Shown here piece after piece: positions 1 through 6,895 of a stretch of DNA of 8,361 nt. Positions within the stretch are counted from its first letter, which is position 1; the number at the start of each line of letters is the position of its first letter. Location of the stretch: assembly GCA_002390025.1 (NCBI GenBank), contig DGRU01000145.1, positions 1-8,361 of the forward strand, given 5' to 3'. Source of the DNA: Lachnospiraceae bacterium UBA4380. Lineage in GTDB: Bacteria; Bacillota; Clostridia; Lachnospirales; Lachnospiraceae. The notes under the pieces were generated by a model. The model was not told the DNA's origin. It ran no database searches and saw only the letters and a program-made list of their open reading frames with translations. A program made the position numbers and the translations under genes.

Positions 1-1271
<1,271 letters not shown>

Positions 1272-1324
1272 AAAACTATTGCCTTCCTGTTGCGGTTATT
1301 GTAAATAAACTACTGTTGCAATTT

Positions 1325-1339
1325 CATCTGAAACAGATG
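1325..1339 (-). repeat. Small perfect hairpin upstream of ATPase start
   Basis: CATCTG and CAGATG flank a 3-nt loop, 6 bp perfect. A neighbouring alternative stem pairs 1339-1343 with 1354-1358, so the two could exchange. It ends about 37 nt upstream of the ATPase ribosome binding site. Confidence 0.4.
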
Positions 1340-1358
1340 CAGCATTGCAATGAGCTGC

Positions 1359-1395
1359 TGCGCAATCCTGTTCTTCACAGGACCGGGATTGCGCA
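1359..1395 (-). repeat. Perfect 10-bp inverted repeat in intercistronic spacer
   Basis: TGCGCAATCC at 1359-1368 is perfectly complementary to GGATTGCGCA at 1386-1395, with a 17-nt loop. No U-run follows on the minus strand. Confidence 0.5.
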
Positions 1396-1444
1396 AAAGT
1401 TCATTGACCGGTGCGCATCCTTCAAATCCTTATTCAATAAAGTT

Positions 1445-1482
1445 CCTATACAGTCAGTTGTCTGCATGCAGTTCTGTACAGG
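1445..1482 (-). repeat. Hairpin in intercistronic spacer with strand-specific G-U pair
   Basis: Arms 1474-1482 and 1445-1453 pair over 9 bp. The single A/C mismatch seen on the plus strand (1448/1479) is a G-U pair in the minus-strand RNA. The 20-nt loop contains the short palindrome CTGCATGCAG, which could extend the structure. Confidence 0.5.
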
Positions 1483-1488
1483 ATTTTC

Positions 1489-1518
1489 ACGCTTTTTATC
1501 ATCGCCGTGATAAAGCGT
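1489..1518 (-). repeat. Hairpin in intercistronic spacer
   Basis: Arms 1508-1518 and 1489-1501 form 11 bp with a two-base bulge and a 6-nt loop. No U-run follows, so it is not a terminator by itself. It is the second structure after the lipoprotein gene. Confidence 0.45.
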
Positions 1519-1532
1519 AAAACTTTACAACA

Positions 1533-1569
1533 AGGCGAGGAGGAACAAAAATTGCGTCCCTCCCCGCCT
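1533..1569 (-). terminator. GC-rich hairpin after lipoprotein gene, possible partial terminator
   Basis: Arms 1559-1569 and 1533-1543 pair over 11 bp in the minus-strand RNA, with one G-U pair (1564/1538) and a 15-nt loop. It begins about 40 nt after the lipoprotein stop codon. The bases that follow (TTGTTGTAAAGTTTT) are U-rich but not a clean U-run, so I read it as a leaky terminator or a 3'-end stabiliser rather than a full stop. Confidence 0.6.
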
Positions 1570-1610
1570 GATCGTCTTTATATGAGCATATACTCACGGG
1601 ATGTCTTCAC

Positions 1611-2894
1611 TTATTTAACAGTGAAATACTTCTCGGGTACTTCGACACTGGTTGCTTCCATGTAATGTCCGGGATTGCCCATGATGTAGGTATCCTGGTA
1701 GATCAGGAAGGTGTTGTCCGCCTTGACGCCGGTATCAACATTTGTGTAGTTGGAGCCGTTCCACTCCGCGCCGGGGGAGAAAACGCCGTAAGCAGCAGAA
1801 ATAGCATCGATGTCGTTGAGCTCGCTCTTACCAAGGATGACATTTCTTGCATGCTCTGCAAGGCCTGCGGAAACAGTGTAGCCATAGGAGTAAGCCCATG
1901 TGCCGAAACGGCCTTCGCCGCCTGCATCGACAACTGCCTTCTCAACCTTTGCGAGAATCTTCTGGAAGTCGCCCGCTTCCTCAGTCAGATCAAGACCGAG
2001 AGCTCCGGGATAGCCCATCAGAGGGGAAGGAAGGTCAGCTTCGATGAAATAGCCACCATACTTGAGCAGCTGCTTCAGAAGAGGCTCTGTGTGTGCATCG
2101 TTGGTGCAGAAGTATGCGGAGTTGGTGCCGTATTTCTCAATCCACTCCGGAACATGCTCGAGGATATAGGCCTGCGCACCGGGAACACCGACATCGGTGG
2201 TGGGATCGGGAGCAGTCTCCATCTCAAACTTCATGCCGAACTCTTTGCAGGCTTCCTTCATGACCGCGACACGGCGGCTCATAGTCTCATAGGACATATG
2301 ACGGGGGAAGGAAATGTGTACAAAGGTATCGCAGCCAAGATCATGTGCGGTCTTGATCATCAGATAGCCGCGGGCGACGAAGTCGTTGTTGACGACCAGG
2401 TCTGCAGCGGAGCCGATCTCGGGAAGGTCCTCGTGGGACTCGCCGGCGATGCAGATGATGTCAGGCCTCTTCTCCTTGATCTGACGGAAAGCTTCTGTTG
2501 TGCCGGGGATCGCCTGGTTGACAATGATGGCTTTCATCTTGGGATCATCGGAGAGGTTTACGATGGTCTGGATCGTGGTCTCAAGTTCCTCTGTGAAGTT
2601 GTCGGGATAGATTGCCAGAGTGACTTTGTCCTCGCCGTACTTGGCCTGGAAAGCCTCTGCGCCACGTCTGTCATCCTCGGACTGGGATACGGAACCAGTG
2701 ACGATACCGATGTGGAAATCCTCGTCGACCGCTTCTGCCTCTGCAGGTGCGGCTTCCTCGGTTGTGGCCGCTGCTTCTGCTGCAGGTGCAGAGTCTGTGC
2801 TCTCAATCTTCGCAGCGCCTGAGCTTCCGCCGCAGGCTGCGAGGGAAAGAGCCATGACCGCTCCGAGGAGAACGCCTAAAAGTTTCTTTCTCAT
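1611..2894 (-). CDS. DUF3798-type substrate-binding lipoprotein of an ABC importer
   Basis: Predicted extracytoplasmic, lipid-anchored binding protein that would deliver its ligand to the importer whose ATPase lies downstream. The 427 residues start with a lipoprotein signal: positive MRKK, a hydrophobic stretch (5-18) and lipobox LAAC with the lipidated cysteine at 21. A low-complexity linker rich in Ala, Glu and Thr (about 23-58) follows, typical of surface lipoproteins. The rest (about 59-427) is a periplasmic-binding-protein-like fold: HIGIVTG (61-67) is the usual first strand, and KAIIVNQAIPGT (121-132) and AYFCTND (260-266) resemble ligand-side strands. I recognise the sequence as the DUF3798 family of Firmicutes from memory, not from a search. 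The ATG at 2894 has AGGAGGAAG at 2903-2911. The ligand is unknown; the ATPase type suggests a sugar or nucleoside, but that is inference. Confidence 0.9.
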   Translation of the reverse strand: MRKKLLGVLLGAVMALSLAACGGSSGAAKIESTDSAPAAEAAATTEEAAPAEAEAVDEDFHIGIVTGSVSQSEDDRRGAEAFQAKYGEDKVTLAIYPDNFTEELETTIQTIVNLSDDPKMKAIIVNQAIPGTTEAFRQIKEKRPDIICIAGESHEDLPEIGSAADLVVNNDFVARGYLMIKTAHDLGCDTFVHISFPRHMSYETMSRRVAVMKEACKEFGMKFEMETAPDPTTDVGVPGAQAYILEHVPEWIEKYGTNSAYFCTNDAHTEPLLKQLLKYGGYFIEADLPSPLMGYPGALGLDLTEEAGDFQKILAKVEKAVVDAGGEGRFGTWAYSYGYTVSAGLAEHARNVILGKSELNDIDAISAAYGVFSPGAEWNGSNYTNVDTGVKADNTFLIYQDTYIMGNPGHYMEATSVEVPEKYFTVK

Positions 2895-2923
2895 AACTAA
2901 AACTTCCTCCTGATGAAATATTA

Positions 2924-2950
2924 CAGCCGTCCCTGGATTCAGGACAGCTG
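2924..2950 (-). promoter_or_regulatory. Hairpin in lipoprotein 5' leader
   Basis: Arms 2942-2950 and 2924-2932 pair over 9 bp with a 9-nt loop. The one plus-strand mismatch (2928/2946) becomes a G-U pair in the minus-strand RNA. It sits about 13 nt before the AGGAGG, so it could protect the 5' end or affect ribosome access. I do not recognise a riboswitch here. Confidence 0.45.
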
Positions 2951-2970
2951 TTGTGTGAATGCAGCTACCC

Positions 2971-3012
2971 GTACATAAGCAGACTGATACAAGTATTTAT
3001 TTGATTATGTAC
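2971..3012. promoter_or_regulatory. Inverted repeat just downstream of lipoprotein promoter, operator candidate
   Basis: GTACATAA at 2971-2978 is the exact reverse complement of TTATGTAC at 3005-3012, separated by 26 bp. It lies in the first 50 nt of the expected transcript. It could be a split operator or a long-loop RNA stem; the sequence does not decide. Confidence 0.35.
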
Positions 3013-3016
3013 AAGT
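2988..3016. repeat. TACAAGT direct repeat, 22 bp apart
   Basis: TACAAGT occurs at 2988-2994 and again at 3010-3016. The 22-bp offset is close to two DNA turns, which would place two protein contacts on the same face. It overlaps the inverted repeat described separately. Seven-base repeats can occur by chance in AT-rich DNA. Confidence 0.25.
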
Positions 3017-3025
3017 TTGCATTCA

Positions 3026-3054
3026 ATTATACAATTCCAAAATACAAAGGTCAA
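3026..3054 (-). promoter_or_regulatory. Sigma-A-type promoter of lipoprotein/ABC operon
   Basis: On the minus strand TTGACC (3049-3054) and a perfect TATAAT (3026-3031) are separated by exactly 17 bp. Transcription would start near 3019, giving a leader of about 125 nt before the lipoprotein start. This is the best promoter match in the window. Confidence 0.8.
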
Positions 3055-3117
3055 CAAAACAAGGGGGTTTATCTATAGTAAAATTGCTGTAATTCGTCTA
3101 AAAAAACGGGCAGAATT

Positions 3118-3153
3118 TATGATAAAATCACAGTATTTCGAGTAATCAGGGAG
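3118..3153 (+). repeat. Short leader-like segment resembling the region before the second HTH gene
   Basis: TATGATAAAATC (3118-3129) and CAGGGAG (3147-3153) occur here in the same order as at 6394-6405 and 6444-6450, where they precede the second HTH gene. No reading frame follows. It may be a decayed leader or chance. Otherwise I see no gene between 3055 and 3207, which is AT-rich. Confidence 0.2.
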
Positions 3154-3207
3154 GACAGAGCGCATAAAATACATAACTACCTGCATATGTTGTAATTATC
3201 TGCATAA

Positions 3208-3248
3208 AAAAGCCCGCTTTTGCAGAAAACATGCAAAAGCGGGCTTTT
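3208..3248 (-). terminator. Strong Rho-independent terminator of the kinase gene
   Basis: Arms 3232-3248 and 3208-3224 are perfectly complementary over 17 bp with a 7-nt loop. On the minus strand the GC core GCGGGC runs directly into six T residues (3211-3206). It begins 47 nt after the kinase stop codon. T-runs flank both sides, so it could also work in the plus direction, though no plus-strand gene ends here. Confidence 0.92.
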
Positions 3249-3294
3249 CGTTCTCAAATTTACTTCATTACGTCAAATGCGGCGATCGAATCAA

Positions 3295-5490
3295 TCACAT
3301 GGTAAACTCCTTCGTGAAGACACCGGTCCAGCTGCCGATCAGTTTTCCGTCGTCAGAGTAGGCATTGACTGTATGTTCACGCTCAAAAATGCTGAACTCA
3401 AAGGTATTGACATTGTAGCTTGCGTCAACATAACCGCCCCGGGAGCAGGCTTCCGGTGAGGTCCAGGAGGAGCGGTCCCCTGTTACATTGTCAATTGTTT
3501 CCAACCTGATCCGGGTGGATGCCTCGGGCAGACCGCCGTACAGATAGCCCCGGATATGTGTGGACTGCTGGGACCCCATGAGAAGACTGATTTCGTTTTT
3601 GATTACTACGTGCCACTGATACATGGTATTCTTCACGTCCTGTGCGCCGGGATATCCGGCGTCCACAAGTCCTGTGATCCAGGCATAAGCGTCATCGTCA
3701 GGCTTTTCGCAGACTTCCAGGCAGTGCCTGTATCTGGCTTCCATGAGCTTTGCGTCTGCATCTTCATAGCCGGGACAGAGAGCGTAAGCTGCTGCCGCCT
3801 CCTTGTATTTCTCATTCTGCATGTACTGTTCGGCATTCAGGTACTCGCACTTCAGTACCTGAGCGGCAGAGTCGCTGTAATCGCCCAGTTCCTCAAAGAT
3901 CCCGCGCGCAGAGCTGTAATTTTCATCTTTGACAAAGCTCTCTGCCCTGCTGTACTGATTTGCCTTTATTCTTTCTTCAAGGTCGATCTGTGCCGTCTTT
4001 TCGGTATTCCGGAAGTCCTGCAACATGACATATTTCTTTTCCGCGTCTTCGTATTTTCCGTCTCTGCCTGCGGCATCCGCCTGATCGAGCACTGCCCGGA
4101 ACACCCGGTCGTAGGATTCCTCTGCATCCGCAGATGCAGTCTCTCCGCCGTTCCTGATCAGCAGCTCATAGAACTCCATTGCTCTGCGGGCATCGGCCAG
4201 CGTTCCTTTCTCATCAAAAGATTTTTCCGCAGAGACCGCTTTTTTCCTGCAGCGCTGCAGGGCATTCTCCCATTTTTCCTCCGCATCCACAGCCCCTGCA
4301 TCCCTGCAGGAGCTCAGCTTGCTGAATGCACTCTCAAAGGCTCCGCTGTCCAGCAGCCTTTCGGTTTCTGCATACTGCCGGATGGTTTCGATGTCCTGTT
4401 CGTCAACCTGCCGGTCTGAAAGCACTTTGTAAAAAGATTCCGTCCTCTCATCTGCCGCCGTGTACTCTGCCAGGGCGTCTTCCATGGCATCTCTGAAGAG
4501 GCGCTGTTCCTCCCCGCTCATCTTTTCATAGGGGAACTGAACAAGAAAGCTGTCAATCACCCCGCCTGTATCACCTTCATTCTCCGCCACAGTCTGTATG
4601 GCATCCAGCCAGGAATGTATGGCTTCCCGCCGCTTTTCGGGATAAATCCCCAATCTCCAGACTGCAAGCGCACAGCCCAGCAGAATTGCCGCGCACAAAA
4701 CAACAGCCAGGGCGCGCGCCAGAAGGCGGTGTTTTTTTCGGCGGGGGTCGAAGCCCGGAACCAGCTTTTCCAGACGGGTATCAAAGGAAGATGCATGTTC
4801 GCGGATGCGGAGGATCTGCTCCCTGATCTGGGCTGCAGAAGAATAGCGCTTCTGGGGATCCATATGGGTGGCTTTCTCCACGATCCCGGCAGCATCCGCA
4901 TTGTCCGGAAGCATCCTCTCGATCAGCTTGCCGAGCCCGAAAATATCCGTGCGCACATCCGAGGCGGCAAAACCGTACTGCTCCGGTGCCGCCACCCCGT
5001 GAGTGCCCATCAGGACAGTGTCCTTTTTCTCTCCGCTGATATAGACCTTGGCGGCATCGTAATCGATGATCTTGACCACACCGTCCTCTGTCAGCATGAT
5101 ATTGGAGGCCTTCAGGTCGCGGTGGATAATGGGAGGCTGCGCACTGTGCAGGAAAGACAGGCCGTCACACAGTTCCGTCAGAATGCGGATTTTTTCCTGA
5201 AACGACAGGGGTTCCCCGTCATCACCCAATATCTCCTCCAGCGTTCTGCCCTGCACGAGTTCCTCAATGACGATCAGGGTATTCTCATCCTCTCTGAAGG
5301 ACTCCACCCGGGGAACATGCCGGCTTTTATGATCTTTCAGAAATGCAAAAACCTGAATGTTGTAGACTGTCAGCACTTTCCTGTAGAGCAGTCTGCCCGT
5401 CGGGACATCCCTGACGATGGACTTTCCGTCTCCCAGATCCTGTATTTCTTCATATAGTGCCTGTTCGCACAGCTTTTCCAGTTCCGTCAT
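3295..5490 (-). CDS. Membrane-anchored Ser/Thr protein kinase with repeat-containing outer domain
   Basis: Predicted Hanks-type kinase, 731 residues. The cytoplasmic catalytic domain (about 10-232) shows a probable ATP-binding lysine K38, the catalytic loop HRDLKASN (123-130, Asp125, Lys127, Asn130), the metal-binding Asp143, the APE motif (168-170), the helix-F Asp182 and the late conserved Arg215. Two departures are visible: DYD (143-145) replaces DFG, and the nucleotide loop lacks a clear GxGxxG. All key acidic residues are present, so it is probably active. A basic stretch (250-255) precedes one membrane helix (about 256-279). The outer part (280-731) is charged and helical, with TPR-like units near 469-503, 513-547 and 551-585, and ends in a beta-rich-looking domain (about 625-731) that I do not recognise. 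AAAGGA at 5499-5504 supports the start. It stands alone with its own promoter and terminator, divergent from two HTH genes that may be its targets; that link is inference. Confidence 0.92.
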   Translation of the reverse strand: MTELEKLCEQALYEEIQDLGDGKSIVRDVPTGRLLYRKVLTVYNIQVFAFLKDHKSRHVPRVESFREDENTLIVIEELVQGRTLEEILGDDGEPLSFQEKIRILTELCDGLSFLHSAQPPIIHRDLKASNIMLTEDGVVKIIDYDAAKVYISGEKKDTVLMGTHGVAAPEQYGFAASDVRTDIFGLGKLIERMLPDNADAAGIVEKATHMDPQKRYSSAAQIREQILRIREHASSFDTRLEKLVPGFDPRRKKHRLLARALAVVLCAAILLGCALAVWRLGIYPEKRREAIHSWLDAIQTVAENEGDTGGVIDSFLVQFPYEKMSGEEQRLFRDAMEDALAEYTAADERTESFYKVLSDRQVDEQDIETIRQYAETERLLDSGAFESAFSKLSSCRDAGAVDAEEKWENALQRCRKKAVSAEKSFDEKGTLADARRAMEFYELLIRNGGETASADAEESYDRVFRAVLDQADAAGRDGKYEDAEKKYVMLQDFRNTEKTAQIDLEERIKANQYSRAESFVKDENYSSARGIFEELGDYSDSAAQVLKCEYLNAEQYMQNEKYKEAAAAYALCPGYEDADAKLMEARYRHCLEVCEKPDDDAYAWITGLVDAGYPGAQDVKNTMYQWHVVIKNEISLLMGSQQSTHIRGYLYGGLPEASTRIRLETIDNVTGDRSSWTSPEACSRGGYVDASYNVNTFEFSIFEREHTVNAYSDDGKLIGSWTGVFTKEFTM

Positions 5491-5562
5491 TTTCTGTTTC
5501 CTTTACAATACCCTGTTTGAATCTCAACCGCCGTTTTATGCTTTCCTCTTTTTTCTGTCAAA

Positions 5563-5581
5563 AGAAAATACCGCATTTTCT
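5563..5581 (-). repeat. Small inverted repeat in kinase 5' leader
   Basis: AGAAAAT (5563-5569) and ATTTTCT (5575-5581) flank a 5-nt loop. It lies in the roughly 175-nt untranslated leader of the kinase. AT-rich and weak; I see no known riboswitch in this leader and no gene in the 367-nt divergent spacer 5491-5857. Confidence 0.25.
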
Positions 5582-5673
5582 GTGGTGCTGTAAATCACTA
5601 CCCCCGGACAGAAAAAGCACAGAAACAATCCGTCACATCAGACAAGATAATGGCATCCCTTCTGTCCCTCCGA

Positions 5674-5702
5674 ATTACAGCGGTGAAGTTCATTCACGTC
5701 AA
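5674..5702 (-). promoter_or_regulatory. Sigma-A-type promoter of the kinase gene
   Basis: On the minus strand TTGACG (5697-5702) and TGTAAT (5674-5679) are 17 bp apart, five of six matches in each hexamer. The start would be near 5667, leaving a leader of about 177 nt. Confidence 0.65.
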
Positions 5703-5763
5703 ATAGTATATGTCTTCTCCGTCTTTGTCAAAAAACATTTTATCGGCTGGAAGTATCTATTTG

Positions 5764-5780
5764 GTGGGCTGTCAGCCCAC
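5764..5780. promoter_or_regulatory. 17-bp perfect palindrome in divergent spacer, operator candidate
   Basis: GTGGGCTG and CAGCCCAC flank a single central base. The dyad covers the -35 area of the presumed promoter of the first HTH gene (its -10 is at 5802) and lies upstream of the kinase promoter. The tight centre and lack of a following U-run fit a protein-binding site better than a terminator. The HTH proteins encoded next door are natural candidates to bind it. Confidence 0.5.
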
Positions 5781-5801
5781 AGCCTGCATGGAAAAATGAT
5801 T

Positions 5802-5807
5802 TATAAT
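5802..5807 (+). promoter_or_regulatory. Candidate -10 box for the first HTH gene
   Basis: A perfect TATAAT lies 50 bp before the start codon. No acceptable -35 box is found 16-18 bp upstream, where the palindrome at 5764-5780 ends. The promoter may therefore need an activator or be weak. Confidence 0.4.
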
Positions 5808-5857
5808 GGCTCAGAACAGATGTAAAATATGCCAAAAGAAGAGGAGGTCCGGACATC

Positions 5858-6292
5858 ATGGAAGACTCTACAACCAGTAATCTTGCAAAGATTCTTTCAA
5901 ACATTGACTCCGCCCGCGAAATGGAAGAATACATGGATCTTCCAAAGGTGGCGGACAGTTTTCAGACATTTCCGGACTATTTCCGTTCCCTGGATGCGGT
6001 GCAGGAAATGGACAGCGGCGAGCTGATCCGCAACAGCGGGCTGGAAAGATCCTATTACTACCAGGTGATGAAAGGTACACGCCGTCCCGGGCGCGACAAA
6101 GTCCTGCGGCTGTGTCTTGCTGCCGATCTGAACCTGAAGGAAACCACCCGGGCACTGGAACTGAGCGGCAATGCCGTTCTCTATCCGAGAAAGCGCAGGG
6201 ATATCATTCTCACGGTCGCCGTCAATCAGATGGCAGATGTCGATGATACCAACCTGCTGCTCTTCAAATACGGGGAAAAGCCACTGGGATAA
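5858..6292 (+). CDS. Helix-turn-helix (XRE-like) regulator, first of two paralogs
   Basis: Probable cytoplasmic DNA-binding protein of 144 residues. The helix-turn-helix spans about 53-100: a first helix around ELIRNSGL (55-62), a recognition helix ERSYYYQVMKG (63-73), then DKVLRLCLAADLNLKETTRALELSG (80-104, partial match to the XRE third and fourth helices). A basic strip YPRKRR follows (about 109-114), and the tail ends in LLLFKYGE. The N-terminal 50 residues, with IDSAREMEEYM (16-26), match no domain I know. It shares 106 of 144 residues with the gene at 6461. Similar small HTH proteins sit beside Ser/Thr kinase genes in Lachnospiraceae, as I recall. AGGAGGT at 5842-5848 is an excellent ribosome binding site. 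DNA binding is a fair inference; the targets are unknown. Confidence 0.82.
   Translation: MEDSTTSNLAKILSNIDSAREMEEYMDLPKVADSFQTFPDYFRSLDAVQEMDSGELIRNSGLERSYYYQVMKGTRRPGRDKVLRLCLAADLNLKETTRALELSGNAVLYPRKRRDIILTVAVNQMADVDDTNLLLFKYGEKPLG
6146..6213 (+). repeat. Near-identical DNA segment shared by the two HTH genes, copy 1
   Basis: This 68-nt segment matches 6749-6816 with only three differences (near 6178, 6187 and 6209), all synonymous third positions; the first 32 bases are identical. It encodes the region from the end of the HTH through the basic strip. The match exceeds that of the gene starts, pointing to strong constraint or gene conversion. Confidence 0.8.
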
Positions 6293-6384
6293 AAACAAAA
6301 CTCGCCAGCCAGCCCTGCATTGATCTCCTGACTGATGCCACAGGCATTGTGCAATGAAGTTATTGTTTGGTGTGGATAAAAAAC

Positions 6385-6430
6385 ACCCGGAAATATGATA
6401 AAATCGAAATGATCTATCATATTTCCGGGT
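6385..6430 (-). terminator. 16-bp perfect inverted repeat with U-run on minus strand; terminator or operator
   Basis: Arms 6385-6400 and 6415-6430 are perfectly complementary over 16 bp with a 14-nt loop. On the minus strand the stem ends in CCGGGT and is followed by GTTTTTT (6384-6378), the form of a Rho-independent terminator. On the plus strand no U-run follows. The only minus-strand genes upstream of it are the YolD-like and polymerase genes, whose last stop is at 6867. The left arm also contains TATGAT (6394-6399), a possible -10 box for the HTH gene at 6461, so the repeat could be an operator over that promoter. Both roles are possible together. Confidence 0.6.
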
Positions 6431-6460
6431 ATTATTGTCATCTCAGGGAGACTGGGCGCC

Positions 6461-6895
6461 ATGAATAAATCCACAACAAAACAGCTGGCTGAAATACTTG
6501 CCAAAATAGATTCCCCGCGGGAAATGGAGCAGTATATGGAAATTCCCAGAGTAAAGGGGAACTTCAGAATTTTTGCAGAATATTTCCGCTCTCTGCCCGC
6601 TGTACACAGCATGGACAGTGCTGAGCTGATCCAAAGGAGCGGCCTGGAACGGTCCTATTTCTATCAGGTCATGAAGGGAACCCGAAATCCCGGTCAGGAC
6701 AAAGTCCTTCGTCTATGCCTGGGTGCCGGTCTGAGTCTCAAAGAGACGACCCGGGCACTGGAACTGAGCGGCAATGCCGTGCTCTATCCAAGAAAGCGCA
6801 GGGATATCATCCTCACCGTTGCGATCAACCAGAAGGCAGGTGTGGATGAGGCAAATCTTCTGCTCTTCAAATACGGTGAGGAGCCTCTGGAATAA
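6461..6895 (+). CDS. Helix-turn-helix (XRE-like) regulator, second paralog
   Basis: Second 144-residue HTH protein, 74% identical by my count to the gene at 5858, from which it is separated by 168 nt. The recognition helix differs by one residue (SYFYQVMKG against SYYYQVMKG), so both may read the same DNA site. Residues about 95-120 are identical over 26 positions, while 31-40 are the least alike (3 of 10). AGGGAG at 6445-6450 supports the start. Its last 29 nt overlap, tail to tail, the end of the YolD-like gene. It is probably a tandem duplicate of its neighbour, possibly with a separate promoter near the inverted repeat at 6385-6430. Because contacts look conserved but the N-terminus has drifted, the pair may differ in partner or signal rather than in DNA target. 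Confidence 0.82.
   Translation: MNKSTTKQLAEILAKIDSPREMEQYMEIPRVKGNFRIFAEYFRSLPAVHSMDSAELIQRSGLERSYFYQVMKGTRNPGQDKVLRLCLGAGLSLKETTRALELSGNAVLYPRKRRDIILTVAINQKAGVDEANLLLFKYGEEPLE
6749..6816 (+). repeat. Near-identical DNA segment shared by the two HTH genes, copy 2
   Basis: Counterpart of 6146-6213, at an offset of 603 bp. In-frame position is the same in both genes. Confidence 0.8.

Larger units (their letters stand above)
1272..1610 (-). promoter_or_regulatory. Hairpin-rich intercistronic spacer between lipoprotein and ATPase genes
   Basis: This 339-nt stretch has no convincing gene. Reading in the direction of transcription it contains five separate inverted repeats, listed individually, and then the ATPase ribosome binding site. 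In two of them the only mismatch on the plus strand becomes a G-U pair on the minus strand, which suggests the structures act in the minus-strand RNA. A likely role is uneven expression of the two genes: stabilising the 3' end of the abundant lipoprotein message and limiting read-through. This arrangement is well known for binding-protein-dependent transporters. The role is inference. Confidence 0.55.

Noticed and set aside
1665..2822. A 385-codon open frame on the plus strand opposite the lipoprotein gene
   Set aside because: It lies wholly antisense to a well-supported lipoprotein, has no ribosome binding site I can see and gives a cysteine-rich sequence with no recognisable domain. It is a codon-usage shadow.
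3208..3248. The perfect 17-bp hairpin as a novel element
   Set aside because: Its GC core, short loop and U-run directly after the kinase gene make it an ordinary intrinsic terminator.
3556..5457. Two long plus-strand frames (3556-4419 and 4615-5457) opposite the kinase gene
   Set aside because: Both are antisense to conserved kinase sequence and their products resemble no family. They reflect few stop codons in the opposite strand of a GC-richer gene.
5457..5825. A 122-codon plus-strand frame across the kinase start and divergent spacer
   Set aside because: It starts inside the kinase gene, overlaps the kinase promoter region and yields a sequence with no domain-like features.
6430..6435. 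TATTAT as a -10 box for the second HTH gene
   Set aside because: It has no -35 partner, and its transcription start would fall almost on the ribosome binding site at 6445.
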